From: CAZFHZ01 sp964519015
Lineage (GTDB): Bacteria; Blakebacterota; Blakebacteria; Blakebacterales; CAYUVJ01
Assembly: GCA_964519015.1 (NCBI GenBank)
Contig: CAZFHZ010000061.1
Location: 1-19,831 of the forward strand
Reading direction: 5' to 3'
DNA length: 19,831 bases
The translations under genes and the position numbers were made by a program. This document shows, one piece after another, positions 1 to 7,818 of this stretch. The notes beneath the pieces were generated by a model. That model did no database searches. It was not told the origin of the DNA and saw nothing but the letters and a program-made list of their open reading frames with translations. Numbering within the stretch: the stretch's first letter is position 1; each line of letters starts with the position of its first letter.

Positions 1-3
1 CAT
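1..3 (-). other. Possible start codon of the next downstream gene
   Basis: An ATG reads leftward at positions 3 to 1, six bases after the TAG stop of the MacB-type permease, so a further gene of the efflux operon may begin here and run out of the window. Only the start codon is visible and no strong ribosome site stands before it. MacB-type operons often carry a second permease gene at this point, but nothing in the window shows what the gene encodes. Confidence 0.3.
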
Positions 4-9
4 AGCCGC

Positions 10-1254
10 CTACTCGTAGCGGAGCGCCTCGATCGGGTCGAGGCGGGCGGCCTTGGCCGCCGGGTAGAGACCGAAGAAGAGCCCCACCGCCGAACTGAAA
101 CCCAGCCCGAGCAGGATGGCCCAGAGGGGAGCGGCGGCCGGGAGTATCGTCAGGGCGGAGATGGCGAAGGCGATCCCCAGGCCAAGCCCGATGCCGATCA
201 CGCCCCCTACCCCGCTGACCACGACCGATTCCACCAGGAACTGGTAGAGGATGTCCCGGCGCTTGGCCCCCACGCTCTTCCGGATGCCGATCTCACGCGT
301 GCGCTCGGTCACCGAGACCAGCATGATGTTCATGATGCCGATCCCCCCCACCAGCAGGGAGAGCGCCGCCACCCCGATCAGGACGGCGGCCAGCCCCCGG
401 GTGAGGTTGCGGAAGATCTCCAGCAGCATCTCCTGGCGGTTGACTGCGAAATCATCCTCCTCCCCGGGCGGTACCCTGCGCAGGCGCCTCATGATCCCGC
501 GCGCCTCGTCGGCCACCAGGTCGATCGAGGCCTCGTCGGGGGCCAGCAGGGAGATCTGGAGGGAACGGCGTCCTCCCCACAGTTTCATCAGCGTCTGCAG
601 CGGGATCACCACCCGCGTGTCCTGGTCCTGGCCGAGCATCGAGCCCTGCTCGGGGAGCACCCCGATCACGGTGAAGGGCTGCCCGCCGATACGCACGCGT
701 TGTCCGAGCGGGTCGCGCCCTTCGAAGAGGTTGCGCCACACCCCGTGCCCGATGACGGCGACCGGCCGGCGCTCCCGGTCCTCGTTGTCGGTGAAGAAGC
801 GCCCCACCAGGGGATCGAGGGCGTGGACGACCCGCCCCTGTACGTTGTGCCCCTCGATCGGGATCTCGGAGGTGGTGCGTTCCCGCCACTTGACCGCCAG
901 GGAGGAACCTGAGGAGTAGGAGACCGCTTCGGGGAGGGTGAGGGTGGCGGCCAGCGCCTGCGCCTGCTCCAGGGTGATATCCTTCCGGTTACGGTAGCGC
1001 CAGAAGTCCCCGGTGATGATCCAGGGGAACTTGCCGATGTAGATGACCCGGGTGCCCAGGCTGGAAACCGACTGGGCGAAGGTGCGGTCGAGCCCCTGGA
1101 TGAGACTGACGATGGCGATCACGGCGGTGACCCCGACCACGATACCCACCGTGGTCAGGATGCTGCGCAACATGTTGGCGTGCAGGGCCCGGAAGGCCGC
1201 GAACATGCTCTCCCGCAGCTCGATGAGCAGGCGGGGTATCCTCATCGGCACCAC
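10..1254 (-). CDS. MacB-type ABC transporter permease
   Basis: This is the inner-membrane permease of a MacB/LolC-type (type VII) ABC system, which drives export through a TolC-like channel by mechanotransmission. The 414-residue protein has one membrane helix at about 29-52, a large periplasmic MacB core domain at about 55-280, and an FtsX-type block with three helices near 288-312, 340-366 and 375-397. The cytoplasmic stretch VTERTREIGIRKSVGAKRRD (315-334) is the conserved element that contacts the ATPase. The C-terminus PAAKAARLDPIEALRYE is typical of the family. The first codon is GTG; an in-frame ATG three codons later (1245) is an equally good start. The gene follows the ATPase gene by 34 bases, as expected for a split MacB system. 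The substrate (macrolide, peptide, lipid or other) cannot be read from the sequence. Confidence 0.93.
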   Translation of the reverse strand: MVPMRIPRLLIELRESMFAAFRALHANMLRSILTTVGIVVGVTAVIAIVSLIQGLDRTFAQSVSSLGTRVIYIGKFPWIITGDFWRYRNRKDITLEQAQALAATLTLPEAVSYSSGSSLAVKWRERTTSEIPIEGHNVQGRVVHALDPLVGRFFTDNEDRERRPVAVIGHGVWRNLFEGRDPLGQRVRIGGQPFTVIGVLPEQGSMLGQDQDTRVVIPLQTLMKLWGGRRSLQISLLAPDEASIDLVADEARGIMRRLRRVPPGEEDDFAVNRQEMLLEIFRNLTRGLAAVLIGVAALSLLVGGIGIMNIMLVSVTERTREIGIRKSVGAKRRDILYQFLVESVVVSGVGGVIGIGLGLGIAFAISALTILPAAAPLWAILLGLGFSSAVGLFFGLYPAAKAARLDPIEALRYE

Positions 1255-1288
1255 CGTCCCGAAGCGTGCGGGTGGCCGGAGGGGGGGC

Positions 1289-2065
1289 TCAGCGCTGGAA
1301 CATCCCCCGGGTCACCGAAGCATGGTTGGCCGTCCGGCGCGTACTGACCCCCTGGTCGGTATGGATCTTGCCGTCGAGGATACGCACGATCCGGTTGGCG
1401 TGCTCCGCGATGTACTCCTCGTGGGTCACCAGGATGATCGTGTTCCCGGTCTCGAAGAGCTCCTCGAAGATGGCCATGATCTCCTCGCCGGTCTGGGTGT
1501 CGAGGTTCCCGGTGGGTTCGTCGGCCAGGATGATCGAGGGGCGGTTGACCAGGGCACGGGCTATAGCCACCCGCTGCCGCTGGCCGCCGGAGAGCTCGTT
1601 GGGACGATGGTCCATGCGGTCCCCCAGGCCCACCGCGCTGAGGGCCTCGCGGGCGCGGTTGTGCCGGTCGGCGGCCGGGGTGCCGCCGTAGATCAGGGGG
1701 AGCTCCACGTTGTGGAGAGCGTCGGCCCGGGGGAGCAGGTTGAAGGTCTGGAAGACGAAGCCGATCTTCTGGTTGCGGATCTCGGCCAGCTCGTCGTCGG
1801 TCATGCTCTGCACCGAGAGCCCTTCGAAGTCGTAGGCGCCGTCAGTGGGGGTGTCGAGGCAGCCGATCAGGTTCATGAGCGTGGACTTGCCCGAACCGGA
1901 AGGCCCCATGATGGCCACATATTCGTTCGGGTAGATGGCCAGGTCGACTCCCCGCAGGGCGCGCACGACCTGGGTACCCATGACGTACTCCTTGGTGATC
2001 TCCTTGAGCTGGATGACGGGCATGCGGTCGGCCATCGGTCCCCCCGGTTCTGATCGTCCGCTCAT
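1289..2065 (-). CDS. MacB/LolD-type ABC transporter ATP-binding protein
   Basis: This is the cytoplasmic ATPase that powers the neighbouring permease. All nucleotide-binding motifs are intact in 258 residues: Walker A GPSGSGKST (54-62), Q-loop Gln106 in VFQTFNLLP, signature LSGGQ (158-162), Walker B IILADEP (178-184) followed by TGNLD, and H-loop His215. The run from Walker B through TGNLD and the length match the MacB/LolD/FtsE group, where ATPase and permease are separate proteins. Its ATG overlaps the stop of the upstream adaptor gene in an ATGA (2062-2065), pointing to translational coupling. A second ATG at residue 11 could be the true start, since family members usually begin close to the residues that follow it. 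The C-terminal tail after about residue 236 is extra and unassigned. Confidence 0.95.
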   Translation of the reverse strand: MSGRSEPGGPMADRMPVIQLKEITKEYVMGTQVVRALRGVDLAIYPNEYVAIMGPSGSGKSTLMNLIGCLDTPTDGAYDFEGLSVQSMTDDELAEIRNQKIGFVFQTFNLLPRADALHNVELPLIYGGTPAADRHNRAREALSAVGLGDRMDHRPNELSGGQRQRVAIARALVNRPSIILADEPTGNLDTQTGEEIMAIFEELFETGNTIILVTHEEYIAEHANRIVRILDGKIHTDQGVSTRRTANHASVTRGMFQR

Positions 2066-3345
2066 CGGCCGTCGGCGCTTCCGGCGTCCTCGAGCAACGT
2101 CTCCTTTACGTTCACCCGCTCCTCGTCCTTCAGGGTGCGGCTGAGCACCCGGAACGGCCCGGTCACCACCTGCTCCCCTTCGCTCAGACCCTCCAGGATC
2201 TCGATGGTGGTGGTGCTCGAGATCCCCGTGCGGACGCAGCGGAGCTGGGCCGTCCCCTCCCCGGAGACCACGAATACGACCTCCAGCCAGCGCTCCTGCT
2301 CCTTCTGGCCGGCGGCGCGTTCGGCCTCGGGTGGTGCGGTCTCCAGGAAGTTGGACACCGCCGGGAGCTCCTTGATGTCGTCCAACTTGCGGGCGGTGAC
2401 CGCCTGGATGGGCACCCGCACGACCCCATCGTGGGTCTCGGTGATGATGTCCACGGCCGCCGACATGCCGGGCCGGATCTGGACCTGGGAGGTCTCCAGC
2501 TCGATCTTGACCGCGAAGTTGGTCACTTCCATCTGGGTCCCCCGCCCCAGGGTGGTCCCCGAGTTGGCGATCTCGGTGACCCGTCCCTTGAGGATACGGC
2601 CGGGGAAGGCGTCCACCTCCACCTCGGCCACCTGCCCCACCCTAACCTGCACGACGTCGGTCTCGTCGACGTCCACCTGGACCTCCATCCGGCTCAGATC
2701 GGAGACCGCCATCATGACCGTCCCCAGGGACATCTGGGTGCCCAGGACCATCTCCCCTTCCTCGACCGTGAGGGCGGTCACCGTACCCGCCATCGGAGCG
2801 GTGATGCGCGTGCGGGAGAGGTCGTCCTGAGCCTGCTCGAGCTGCGCCTGGGCCGAGGCGACCTGGGCCTGGGCGGAGCGCACCCGGGCCTGGGCCCCGT
2901 CGTAGTTGTTCCGGGCATCGCGCAGGAGTTTGTCGGCGCCCAAGTTCCGCTCGGCCAGGGCCTGCTGCTCCTTCAGGGCGTCGTCGGCCTGTCGCAGTGC
3001 CGCCTCGGCCCCCTGGGCGCTCGCTTCCTGGCTGCGCAGGGTGGCCTCGGCCCCCTCGACCCGGGCCTGGTAGAGGGTCCGGTCGAGTTCCACCAGGAGT
3101 GCGCCCTTACCCACCTGGTCCCCCTCGTGGACGGCCAGACGGGCGATCCGGGCGCTCACCAGGCTGCTCACCTTCACCTCGGTCACCGGGTAGACCTTAC
3201 CGGAGGCGGAGACGGAGGCCACGACGGTGCCCCGTTCCGCCCCCTCGGCGGTCACGTCGACACCCCCCTGCCCGAGGCCGAGGTTGGCCACCACCAGAAC
3301 GATCACCACCAGGACGGCGAGGAGGATCAGTAGCTTCTTCTTCAC
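2062..3345 (-). CDS. HlyD/MacA-like periplasmic adaptor (membrane fusion protein)
   Basis: The periplasmic adaptor links the inner-membrane ABC transporter to the TolC-like outer-membrane channel. The 427-residue protein has an N-terminal membrane anchor (about 5-23), a first half of a lipoyl-like domain with the VKVSSLVSARIARLAVHEGD stretch, an Ala/Gln/Glu-rich alpha-helical hairpin at about 92-178, and the second lipoyl half with ITAPMAGTVTALTVEEGEMV (181-200). Beta-barrel and membrane-proximal domains follow. This domain order is that of MacA and other efflux adaptors. The start is GTG, supported by AGGAG at 3352-3356 six bases upstream. The gene lies 22 bases after tolC and overlaps the ATPase gene by four bases, so tolC, adaptor, ATPase and permease form one transcription unit and probably one tripartite pump. 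Confidence 0.93.
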   Translation of the reverse strand: MKKKLLILLAVLVVIVLVVANLGLGQGGVDVTAEGAERGTVVASVSASGKVYPVTEVKVSSLVSARIARLAVHEGDQVGKGALLVELDRTLYQARVEGAEATLRSQEASAQGAEAALRQADDALKEQQALAERNLGADKLLRDARNNYDGAQARVRSAQAQVASAQAQLEQAQDDLSRTRITAPMAGTVTALTVEEGEMVLGTQMSLGTVMMAVSDLSRMEVQVDVDETDVVQVRVGQVAEVEVDAFPGRILKGRVTEIANSGTTLGRGTQMEVTNFAVKIELETSQVQIRPGMSAAVDIITETHDGVVRVPIQAVTARKLDDIKELPAVSNFLETAPPEAERAAGQKEQERWLEVVFVVSGEGTAQLRCVRTGISSTTTIEILEGLSEGEQVVTGPFRVLSRTLKDEERVNVKETLLEDAGSADGR

Positions 3346-3367
3346 GTCATGCTCCTAGTGTCCCGAG

Positions 3368-4720
3368 TTAACGGGCTGGGGAAGGCTGCAGCTCCCCCAC
3401 CGCGAAATCGAGGGCAGCCCGGGCCACCTGTAAGTTAAACAGCGCCTGGACTTCCTGGTAGCGGGCGTTGACCTGGTCGAGCTGGCTGGCGTTCACCTCC
3501 AGCAGGGTGCATGAGCTCAGCCGGTAGAGCTCCTCGGAAAGGCGGAGCGCCTCACCGGCCAGCCGGACCGCCTGCCGGGCGGTCTCCAGACTCTGCCGGG
3601 ACTCCTCCAGATCGAGCACCGCCCGGTAAACGTCCCGCTCCACGCTCTGGAGGGCGGCCCCCCGGTCCTGCCGGGCCCCTTCCAGGGCCAACCGGGCCCG
3701 GGCGGTGTTCAACCGGGTGCGCAGACCGTCGAAGACCGGCATGGAGAGGCTCACCCCCACGCTCCAGGTGTAGTCCCTGGAGAAGGCGTCGCCGATGTCG
3801 AGGTAGTCATCCCCGCGCCAGGAGTAGTTGCCCGACAGGCTCACGCTCGGCCAGCGTCCGGCAGCAGCGGCTTCGATCCCGGAGAGGGCCGAACTCACCC
3901 CCAAGTCGGCCTGGCGCAGGAGGGGATGGGAGGCCGCCGCCCGCTCGAGGGCCTCCGGGAGGGTGATCTCCTCCCCCTGCGGTTCCAGTTCGTCCACCAC
4001 CTTCAGCGGGTCGGTGACGGGATGCCCGATCAGGTAGTTCAGCTCGGCCCGGGAACGGCCGGTGTTGTTGGTGGCCGCGATCATCCGCTGGCGGGCCTGG
4101 GCCAGCGCGCTCTCCTGCCGGAGCACGTCCACCTCGGCGCGGCTGCCGATCTGCCGCAGGGTCCGCACCTGTTCGAGCAGCCCTTCGTTGTAGGCCAGGT
4201 CGGCGGACGCCACTTCCTGGTTCCGTTCGGCCCGCAGCAGGATGAAATAGGCCTGGTAGACCTGGAGGATGAGCTGCTGGCGGCTCAGGTCGGCGGCCGA
4301 GGCGGCCGTGGCCTCGGTGGCCAGCGCCTGGGCGTAGAGGGCGCTGACGGAGCGGTTGAAGAGCGACTGGCTGATGTTCAGTCCGGTGTAGTAGCTCATG
4401 GTGGTGATGGCGGTGGCGCTCCCCTCCACGATCTGGTTGGTGGCGGGATTGAGCAGCCGCTGGGGGGAGACGCTGGTGTAGCGGGAGAATCCCCCGCCCA
4501 CCCCCACCGTGGGGAGGAGCTGGGAGCCCGCCTGCCGGACCTGGATCCGGCTCTGGGCCAGATCGCGTTCGGCCCGCTGGATGGTCGGATGTCGCTCCAG
4601 GGCCAGCCCGACACAGGCGGCCAGGTCGAGCTGCTCCTGGGCGTCCGCGGCGACCGGGAGGGCGGTCAGCAGCAGCACCGTCCCGATGAGGGCCCGTGAC
4701 CGGATCGTGCGTATGGACAT
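3368..4720 (-). CDS. TolC-family outer membrane efflux protein
   Basis: This is the outer-membrane channel of the tripartite pump. From the chosen start the protein has 450 residues: a signal peptide MSIRTIRSRALIGTVLL... ending near ALPVAADA|QEQ, then two OEP repeats rich in long amphipathic helices. Family features include the opening LDLAACVGLALERHPTI, the AELNYLIG stretch in the first repeat, and LSMPVFDGLRTRLNTARARL in the second. The start at 4720 is preferred because AAGGAGG at 4729-4735 lies eight bases before it. An ATG at 4726 is only two bases from that site, and the open frame further upstream (to 4837) overlaps the preceding gene. The stop of the Yip1-like gene sits inside this ribosome site. 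The adaptor gene follows after 22 bases. Confidence 0.93.
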   Translation of the reverse strand: MSIRTIRSRALIGTVLLLTALPVAADAQEQLDLAACVGLALERHPTIQRAERDLAQSRIQVRQAGSQLLPTVGVGGGFSRYTSVSPQRLLNPATNQIVEGSATAITTMSYYTGLNISQSLFNRSVSALYAQALATEATAASAADLSRQQLILQVYQAYFILLRAERNQEVASADLAYNEGLLEQVRTLRQIGSRAEVDVLRQESALAQARQRMIAATNNTGRSRAELNYLIGHPVTDPLKVVDELEPQGEEITLPEALERAAASHPLLRQADLGVSSALSGIEAAAAGRWPSVSLSGNYSWRGDDYLDIGDAFSRDYTWSVGVSLSMPVFDGLRTRLNTARARLALEGARQDRGAALQSVERDVYRAVLDLEESRQSLETARQAVRLAGEALRLSEELYRLSSCTLLEVNASQLDQVNARYQEVQALFNLQVARAALDFAVGELQPSPAR

Positions 4721-4734
4721 GCTCATCCCCTCCT

Positions 4735-5487
4735 TCAAGCTCCGATACCCCCGAAGAGGGCGGCCAGGCCGACCGAGCCCAGCAGCCAGACGAGGTAGAA
4801 CGCGATCACCAGTGCCGCGGCCTTCCCCGTCTTCCACTTATAGGCGGCCGCCACTCCGAGGATGGTCAGTCCCACCATCCAGAGGGTGAAGACGTCGCTG
4901 AGGCCTCCCAGCAGCAGACCGGCCGGCCGGCGCCACTGCTCCACCGGTAGCAGCACCTGCAGACTGGTGGCCACATACATCGAATGCTTAGCCAGCATGA
5001 GCGGCACCGTGAGGACCGCTTTGGCCAGGCCGACCAACTGGACATGGCAGTTCACCGCCCAGAGGGTCCGGAAATCGGATTCTCCCCCCAGCAGGAAGTT
5101 GCCCCCGAAGAGGAGGAGAGCGGTCGTGATCAGGAGCGCCAGCACGGTCCCGATCAGTACGGCCCCGCCCATGATGAGGCGGCCGAGCCCCCCTTCCATG
5201 AAACGCATCCCCCGGATGGCCTGGTCGGCCTGTTCCGGGCTCAGGCGCGGATTCTGCAGCGCCGCATCGTGCTGCATCTGCACGATCAGCGGATGGATGG
5301 CCTGGGAGGTCCCCAGCCCGACCGCCAGCACGATCAGGAAGGCGGCCAGCCAGTTCGGGCGGTGGACCAGATCGCGGAAGGCCAGCCCGGGCGAGGTGAA
5401 GACGGCGATCAGGCGTCCCGTGGGACTCAGGGGAGTCTCGCGTTCCTCCCCTCCTGCGGATGGATCGGGCGGGATGGGTCCGGTCAT
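4735..5487 (-). CDS. Yip1-domain-like multipass membrane protein
   Basis: This is a 250-residue inner-membrane protein with about five predicted helices (roughly 46-66, 105-134, 145-165, 190-215, 222-246) after a cytoplasmic N-terminus rich in Pro and Glu. The early stretch LIAVFTSPGLAFRDLVHRPNWLAAFLIV is the usual opening of bacterial Yip1-domain (PF04893-type) proteins, and the helix pattern agrees. The biochemical role of bacterial Yip1 proteins is not established; the eukaryotic relatives act in Golgi membrane traffic. It is the first gene of the efflux operon, and its TGA at 4735-4737 abuts the ribosome site of tolC, so it is almost certainly co-translated with the pump. A GGAG lies nine bases before the ATG. 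It could be an accessory factor of the transporter; that is inference from position only. Confidence 0.8.
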   Translation of the reverse strand: MTGPIPPDPSAGGEERETPLSPTGRLIAVFTSPGLAFRDLVHRPNWLAAFLIVLAVGLGTSQAIHPLIVQMQHDAALQNPRLSPEQADQAIRGMRFMEGGLGRLIMGGAVLIGTVLALLITTALLLFGGNFLLGGESDFRTLWAVNCHVQLVGLAKAVLTVPLMLAKHSMYVATSLQVLLPVEQWRRPAGLLLGGLSDVFTLWMVGLTILGVAAAYKWKTGKAAALVIAFYLVWLLGSVGLAALFGGIGA

Positions 5488-5520
5488 CGGTCTGGCTCCG
5501 GTTAGTGAGGACTCTCCTGG

Positions 5521-5532
5521 TGTCCCGGGACA
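5521..5532. promoter_or_regulatory. 12-bp perfect palindrome upstream of the efflux operon (possible operator)
   Basis: TGTCCCGGGACA is a perfect inverted repeat 34 bases before the ATG of the Yip1-like gene. On the operon strand it directly follows TACGATAAA, which could serve as a -10 element, although no good -35 is visible. A dimeric repressor site overlapping the transcription start would look like this. No regulator gene is adjacent, and a palindrome of this size in G+C-rich DNA can arise by chance. Confidence 0.3.
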
Positions 5533-5585
5533 TTTATCGTACGCGGCGGGCGGGGAACGGTTTCAGCCCGCCGGGAGGGCGTGTG

Positions 5586-5615
5586 AAAAAGGGTGTCGGC
5601 CCCCGGCCGGCACCC
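5586..5615 (-). terminator. Intrinsic terminator after tonB
   Basis: Reading leftward, a G+C-rich hairpin (5591-5615) is followed at once by five T residues (5590-5586). The arms GGGTGxCGGCC and GGCCGxCACCC pair over eleven positions with one mismatch and a three-base loop. The hairpin starts 30 bases after the tonB stop codon, the right place and orientation to end the exbB-exbD-exbD-tonB transcript before the efflux operon. Confidence 0.85.
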
Positions 5616-5644
5616 CGCCTGTCACCGGCGCTGTCCGGCCCGGT

Positions 5645-6301
5645 TCAGGGCTTGATTTCCTTGAGCGAGAAATCCATCCGCTGCCCCATCTGCACCTTGA
5701 TCGCCCGGTCGCGCTGCTTGGCCGGTTTGAACTTCCACTGCAGGATCGCCTTGATGGCCGCGGCCTCGAAGATCCCCGTCGGCTGGGCCAGGACCACCTG
5801 GGCATCGATGACGTTCCCCTCCTCGTCGACCACGATCTGCAGGTGGACGCATCCCTCCACGCCGGCCTTGCGGGCGATGGGGGGGTATTCCGGGGTCACC
5901 ATCTTGATCAGCTGGGGGGCTTCCTCCCAGGCCATGAAGATGGGGGAGTCCTCCTTGCGCTGCCGGGCCCCGGGCGGGGGGGGCGGCGGAGGAGGCGGGG
6001 CGTCCAGGTCGAGCTCGGTGTCCATGATCGTCACGTCCTCGGGGATATCCTCCGATTCGGTGGCGATCGGGATCTGTGGCCGCTGCGGCGGCGGTGGCTT
6101 CTTCAACTGGACCGTCTCGGGGATCTCCTCGAGCTCGATGGCCTCGAAGGAGTGGTCGATCTCGACCGCCCGGACCTCGAACGACCGGTAGGTCAGGAAG
6201 GTCATCGTGATCAGACCGAGGCTGAGGGCGAGCGACTGGTCGAAGACGCTCTTCGACTTCTCCTTCAGGTCGAATCTCGGGTTACGCCAGCCGGCCGCCA
6301 T
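5645..6301 (-). CDS. tonB: TonB-family energy transducer
   Basis: TonB carries proton-motive energy from the ExbB/ExbD motor across the periplasm to outer-membrane receptors. The 218-residue protein has a short cytoplasmic N-terminus, one membrane helix (about 22-38), an acidic and proline-rich spacer (45-120) with KKPPPPQRPQ and nine consecutive prolines at 102-110, and a C-terminal TonB domain (about 130-215). In that domain TPEYPPIARKAGVEG, VDEEGNV and AILQWKFKPA are family landmarks. The spacer is short, giving limited periplasmic reach. GGGGAGGA lies seven bases before the ATG. It is last in the cluster, 44 bases after an exbD gene, with a terminator behind it. No TonB-dependent receptor gene lies nearby, so the client is unknown; a Tol-like or cell-surface role is also possible. 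Confidence 0.92.
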   Translation of the reverse strand: MAAGWRNPRFDLKEKSKSVFDQSLALSLGLITMTFLTYRSFEVRAVEIDHSFEAIELEEIPETVQLKKPPPPQRPQIPIATESEDIPEDVTIMDTELDLDAPPPPPPPPPGARQRKEDSPIFMAWEEAPQLIKMVTPEYPPIARKAGVEGCVHLQIVVDEEGNVIDAQVVLAQPTGIFEAAAIKAILQWKFKPAKQRDRAIKVQMGQRMDFSLKEIKP

Positions 6302-6345
6302 CCGGGCATCCTCCCCTGATCACAGGTGTGCTCCCGGAGGTGTCC

Positions 6346-6771
6346 TCAGCGTGTCTTCATCGTCGCGAAGTTGACGTTGAGGGCATCGATCTCCCGCAGC
6401 TGGCGCATGGCATCGGCCATCTGTCCGTATGAGACCCGCTTATCCCCCACGATGGAGACCGTCAGGTTCTTCCCGTTGTTGCGGGCGTTGGCCAGCTTCG
6501 GATAAATCACGATCTGGATTTCGTTCATCGTGACGTCGTAGTCATCGATGTTCATCTGGCCCTGATCACTGATCCAGAGGTGGGTCGTCCAGCGCTTGTC
6601 CTCGAGCCGCTCGGTCTCATCGGCCACCGGACGCTGGATCCCCGCGATCCCCCGGTAGGTGACGAACACGGTGGTGACCATGAAGAAGATCATGAGCAGG
6701 AACACGATGTCCGCCATGGAGGCGGTCGGGATGTTCGGCTCGATCCGTTCGGTGCGTTCGATCTTGGGCAT
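6346..6771 (-). CDS. exbD: ExbD/TolR-family protein (second copy)
   Basis: ExbD forms the proton-conducting partner of ExbB. This 141-residue protein shows a cytoplasmic N-terminus, one membrane helix MADIVFLLMIFFMVTTVFVT (19-38) with the conserved proton-relay Asp at residue 21, and a C-terminal periplasmic domain from about 45. The periplasmic part diverges from the first copy: it carries a KRWTTHLWISDQGQMNIDDY stretch and a charged NNGKNL loop before the usual VSIVGDKRVSYGQMADAM element. It starts six bases after the first exbD stops. The pair may form a heteromeric rotor-like core or serve different assemblies; the sequence does not decide. Confidence 0.93.
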   Translation of the reverse strand: MPKIERTERIEPNIPTASMADIVFLLMIFFMVTTVFVTYRGIAGIQRPVADETERLEDKRWTTHLWISDQGQMNIDDYDVTMNEIQIVIYPKLANARNNGKNLTVSIVGDKRVSYGQMADAMRQLREIDALNVNFATMKTR

Positions 6772-6777
6772 GGGCGA

Positions 6778-7185
6778 TCAGTCCGGTTCCGCGAGCGAGA
6801 TCTTGTTCGCTCCCGATGCTTTGATCTCGTCCAGGACCTGGATGAAGTCGTCGTAGCGGGTCTCCCGGTCGGTCTTGAGCGAGACGATCAGAAGCGGGTT
6901 CTCCCGCAGCCTTCGCCCGACCTCGGGACGGACCTGCTGGAGCGAGACGATCTCGTCGGCGAGCAGGATCTCCCCGGCCGCGTTGACCCAGATGTTGCAG
7001 ATGTTCTTCGCCCGGACCTGGACCTTCTCTGCTTCCTCCTGGATGGGCGGGAGCGTCAGTCCCAATCCCATCTCCTGGTTAAAGGAGGTGGCCACCAGGA
7101 AGAAGATGAGCAGCAGGAAGACGATGTCCGCCATAGAGCCGGTAGGAATCTCCGGCTTGGCGTGCTGCTTCCTTTTCTTGGGCAT
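6778..7185 (-). CDS. exbD: ExbD/TolR-family protein (first copy)
   Basis: This 135-residue protein is more typical of the family: a basic N-terminus MPKKRKQHAK, the motif PEIPTGSMADIVFLLLIFFL (11-30) with the conserved Asp at residue 20, and a periplasmic domain ending in a ...SLAEPD tail. The element DRETRYDDFIQVLDEIKASG corresponds to the conserved C-terminal helix. It follows exbB by 12 bases, and the TAG stop of exbB forms part of its AGGAGGG ribosome site, so the two are translationally linked. Together with ExbB and TonB it forms the inner-membrane motor. The near-identical membrane segment but different periplasmic domain of the next gene suggests an old duplication. Confidence 0.94.
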   Translation of the reverse strand: MPKKRKQHAKPEIPTGSMADIVFLLLIFFLVATSFNQEMGLGLTLPPIQEEAEKVQVRAKNICNIWVNAAGEILLADEIVSLQQVRPEVGRRLRENPLLIVSLKTDRETRYDDFIQVLDEIKASGANKISLAEPD

Positions 7186-7197
7186 AACCCGACCCTC

Positions 7198-7818
7198 CTA
7201 GGCGGTCTTCTCCATCTCCAGCTCGATCAGGAAGTCGATCAGATCGTTGGCGCTCTCTTCCATGTCGATGATGAGACGGTCGATCCGGGAGATGAAGTAG
7301 TTGTGGAAGGCCTGGATCGGGATGGCGATGGTCAAACCCGCGGCGGTCGTAATGAGCGCCTCGGAGATGTCGGCACCGACGATCGAGGGGTTGATGTCCC
7401 CGGCCTCGGCGATGGCTGCGAAGGCGCCGATCATACCGGAGACCGTTCCGAGGAAGCCGAGCAGCGGGGCGACGTTGGTGACGGTGGCGAGCCAGATGAG
7501 ACCCTTCTCCAGGAAGGACATCTCGATCGTGCCGGCGTTCTCGATAGCTTTCTCCACGTGCTCCAGGCCGCGGTCCACCCGCATCAGGCCGGCGTGGAAG
7601 ATCGCCGCCACCGGGCCACGCGTGTTGGCGCAGATCTCCTGGGCCGCCGTGATACCCTCCTCACGGAGCGCGATCTTGATCTGCTGCAGGAACTTCCGCG
7701 TGTTGATGCTGGCACGGCCGAGTGCCCACATCCGTTCCAGGCTGAATGCCACCCCGATGATGAGCGAGAGGAGCAGCGGGTACATGAACGGTCCGCCGTC
7801 AAGGAACAGTTGGTACAT
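7198..7818 (-). CDS. exbB: MotA/TolQ/ExbB proton channel protein
   Basis: ExbB forms the pentameric proton-channel scaffold around ExbD. In 206 residues there are three membrane helices (about 10-28, 107-135, 150-176) separated by a cytoplasmic loop. The two conserved helices read APLLGFLGTVSGMIGAF (117-133) and ISEALITTAAGLTIAIP (151-167), classic for the ExbB/TolQ family. The gene opens the cluster; AGGAGG at 7827-7832 lies eight bases before the ATG. It is transcribed away from the TPR gene, so its promoter must lie in the 7819-8065 interval. No Fur-box-like sequence is visible there, so iron control, common for this family, is not supported by sequence. Confidence 0.95.
   Translation of the reverse strand: MYQLFLDGGPFMYPLLLSLIIGVAFSLERMWALGRASINTRKFLQQIKIALREEGITAAQEICANTRGPVAAIFHAGLMRVDRGLEHVEKAIENAGTIEMSFLEKGLIWLATVTNVAPLLGFLGTVSGMIGAFAAIAEAGDINPSIVGADISEALITTAAGLTIAIPIQAFHNYFISRIDRLIIDMEESANDLIDFLIELEMEKTA

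Noticed and set aside
5545..5572. Hairpin GGCGGGC/GCCCGCC as a terminator
   Set aside because: The 14-base loop and lack of an adjacent T-run make it weaker than the clear terminator at 5586-5615; it may be chance in G+C-rich DNA.
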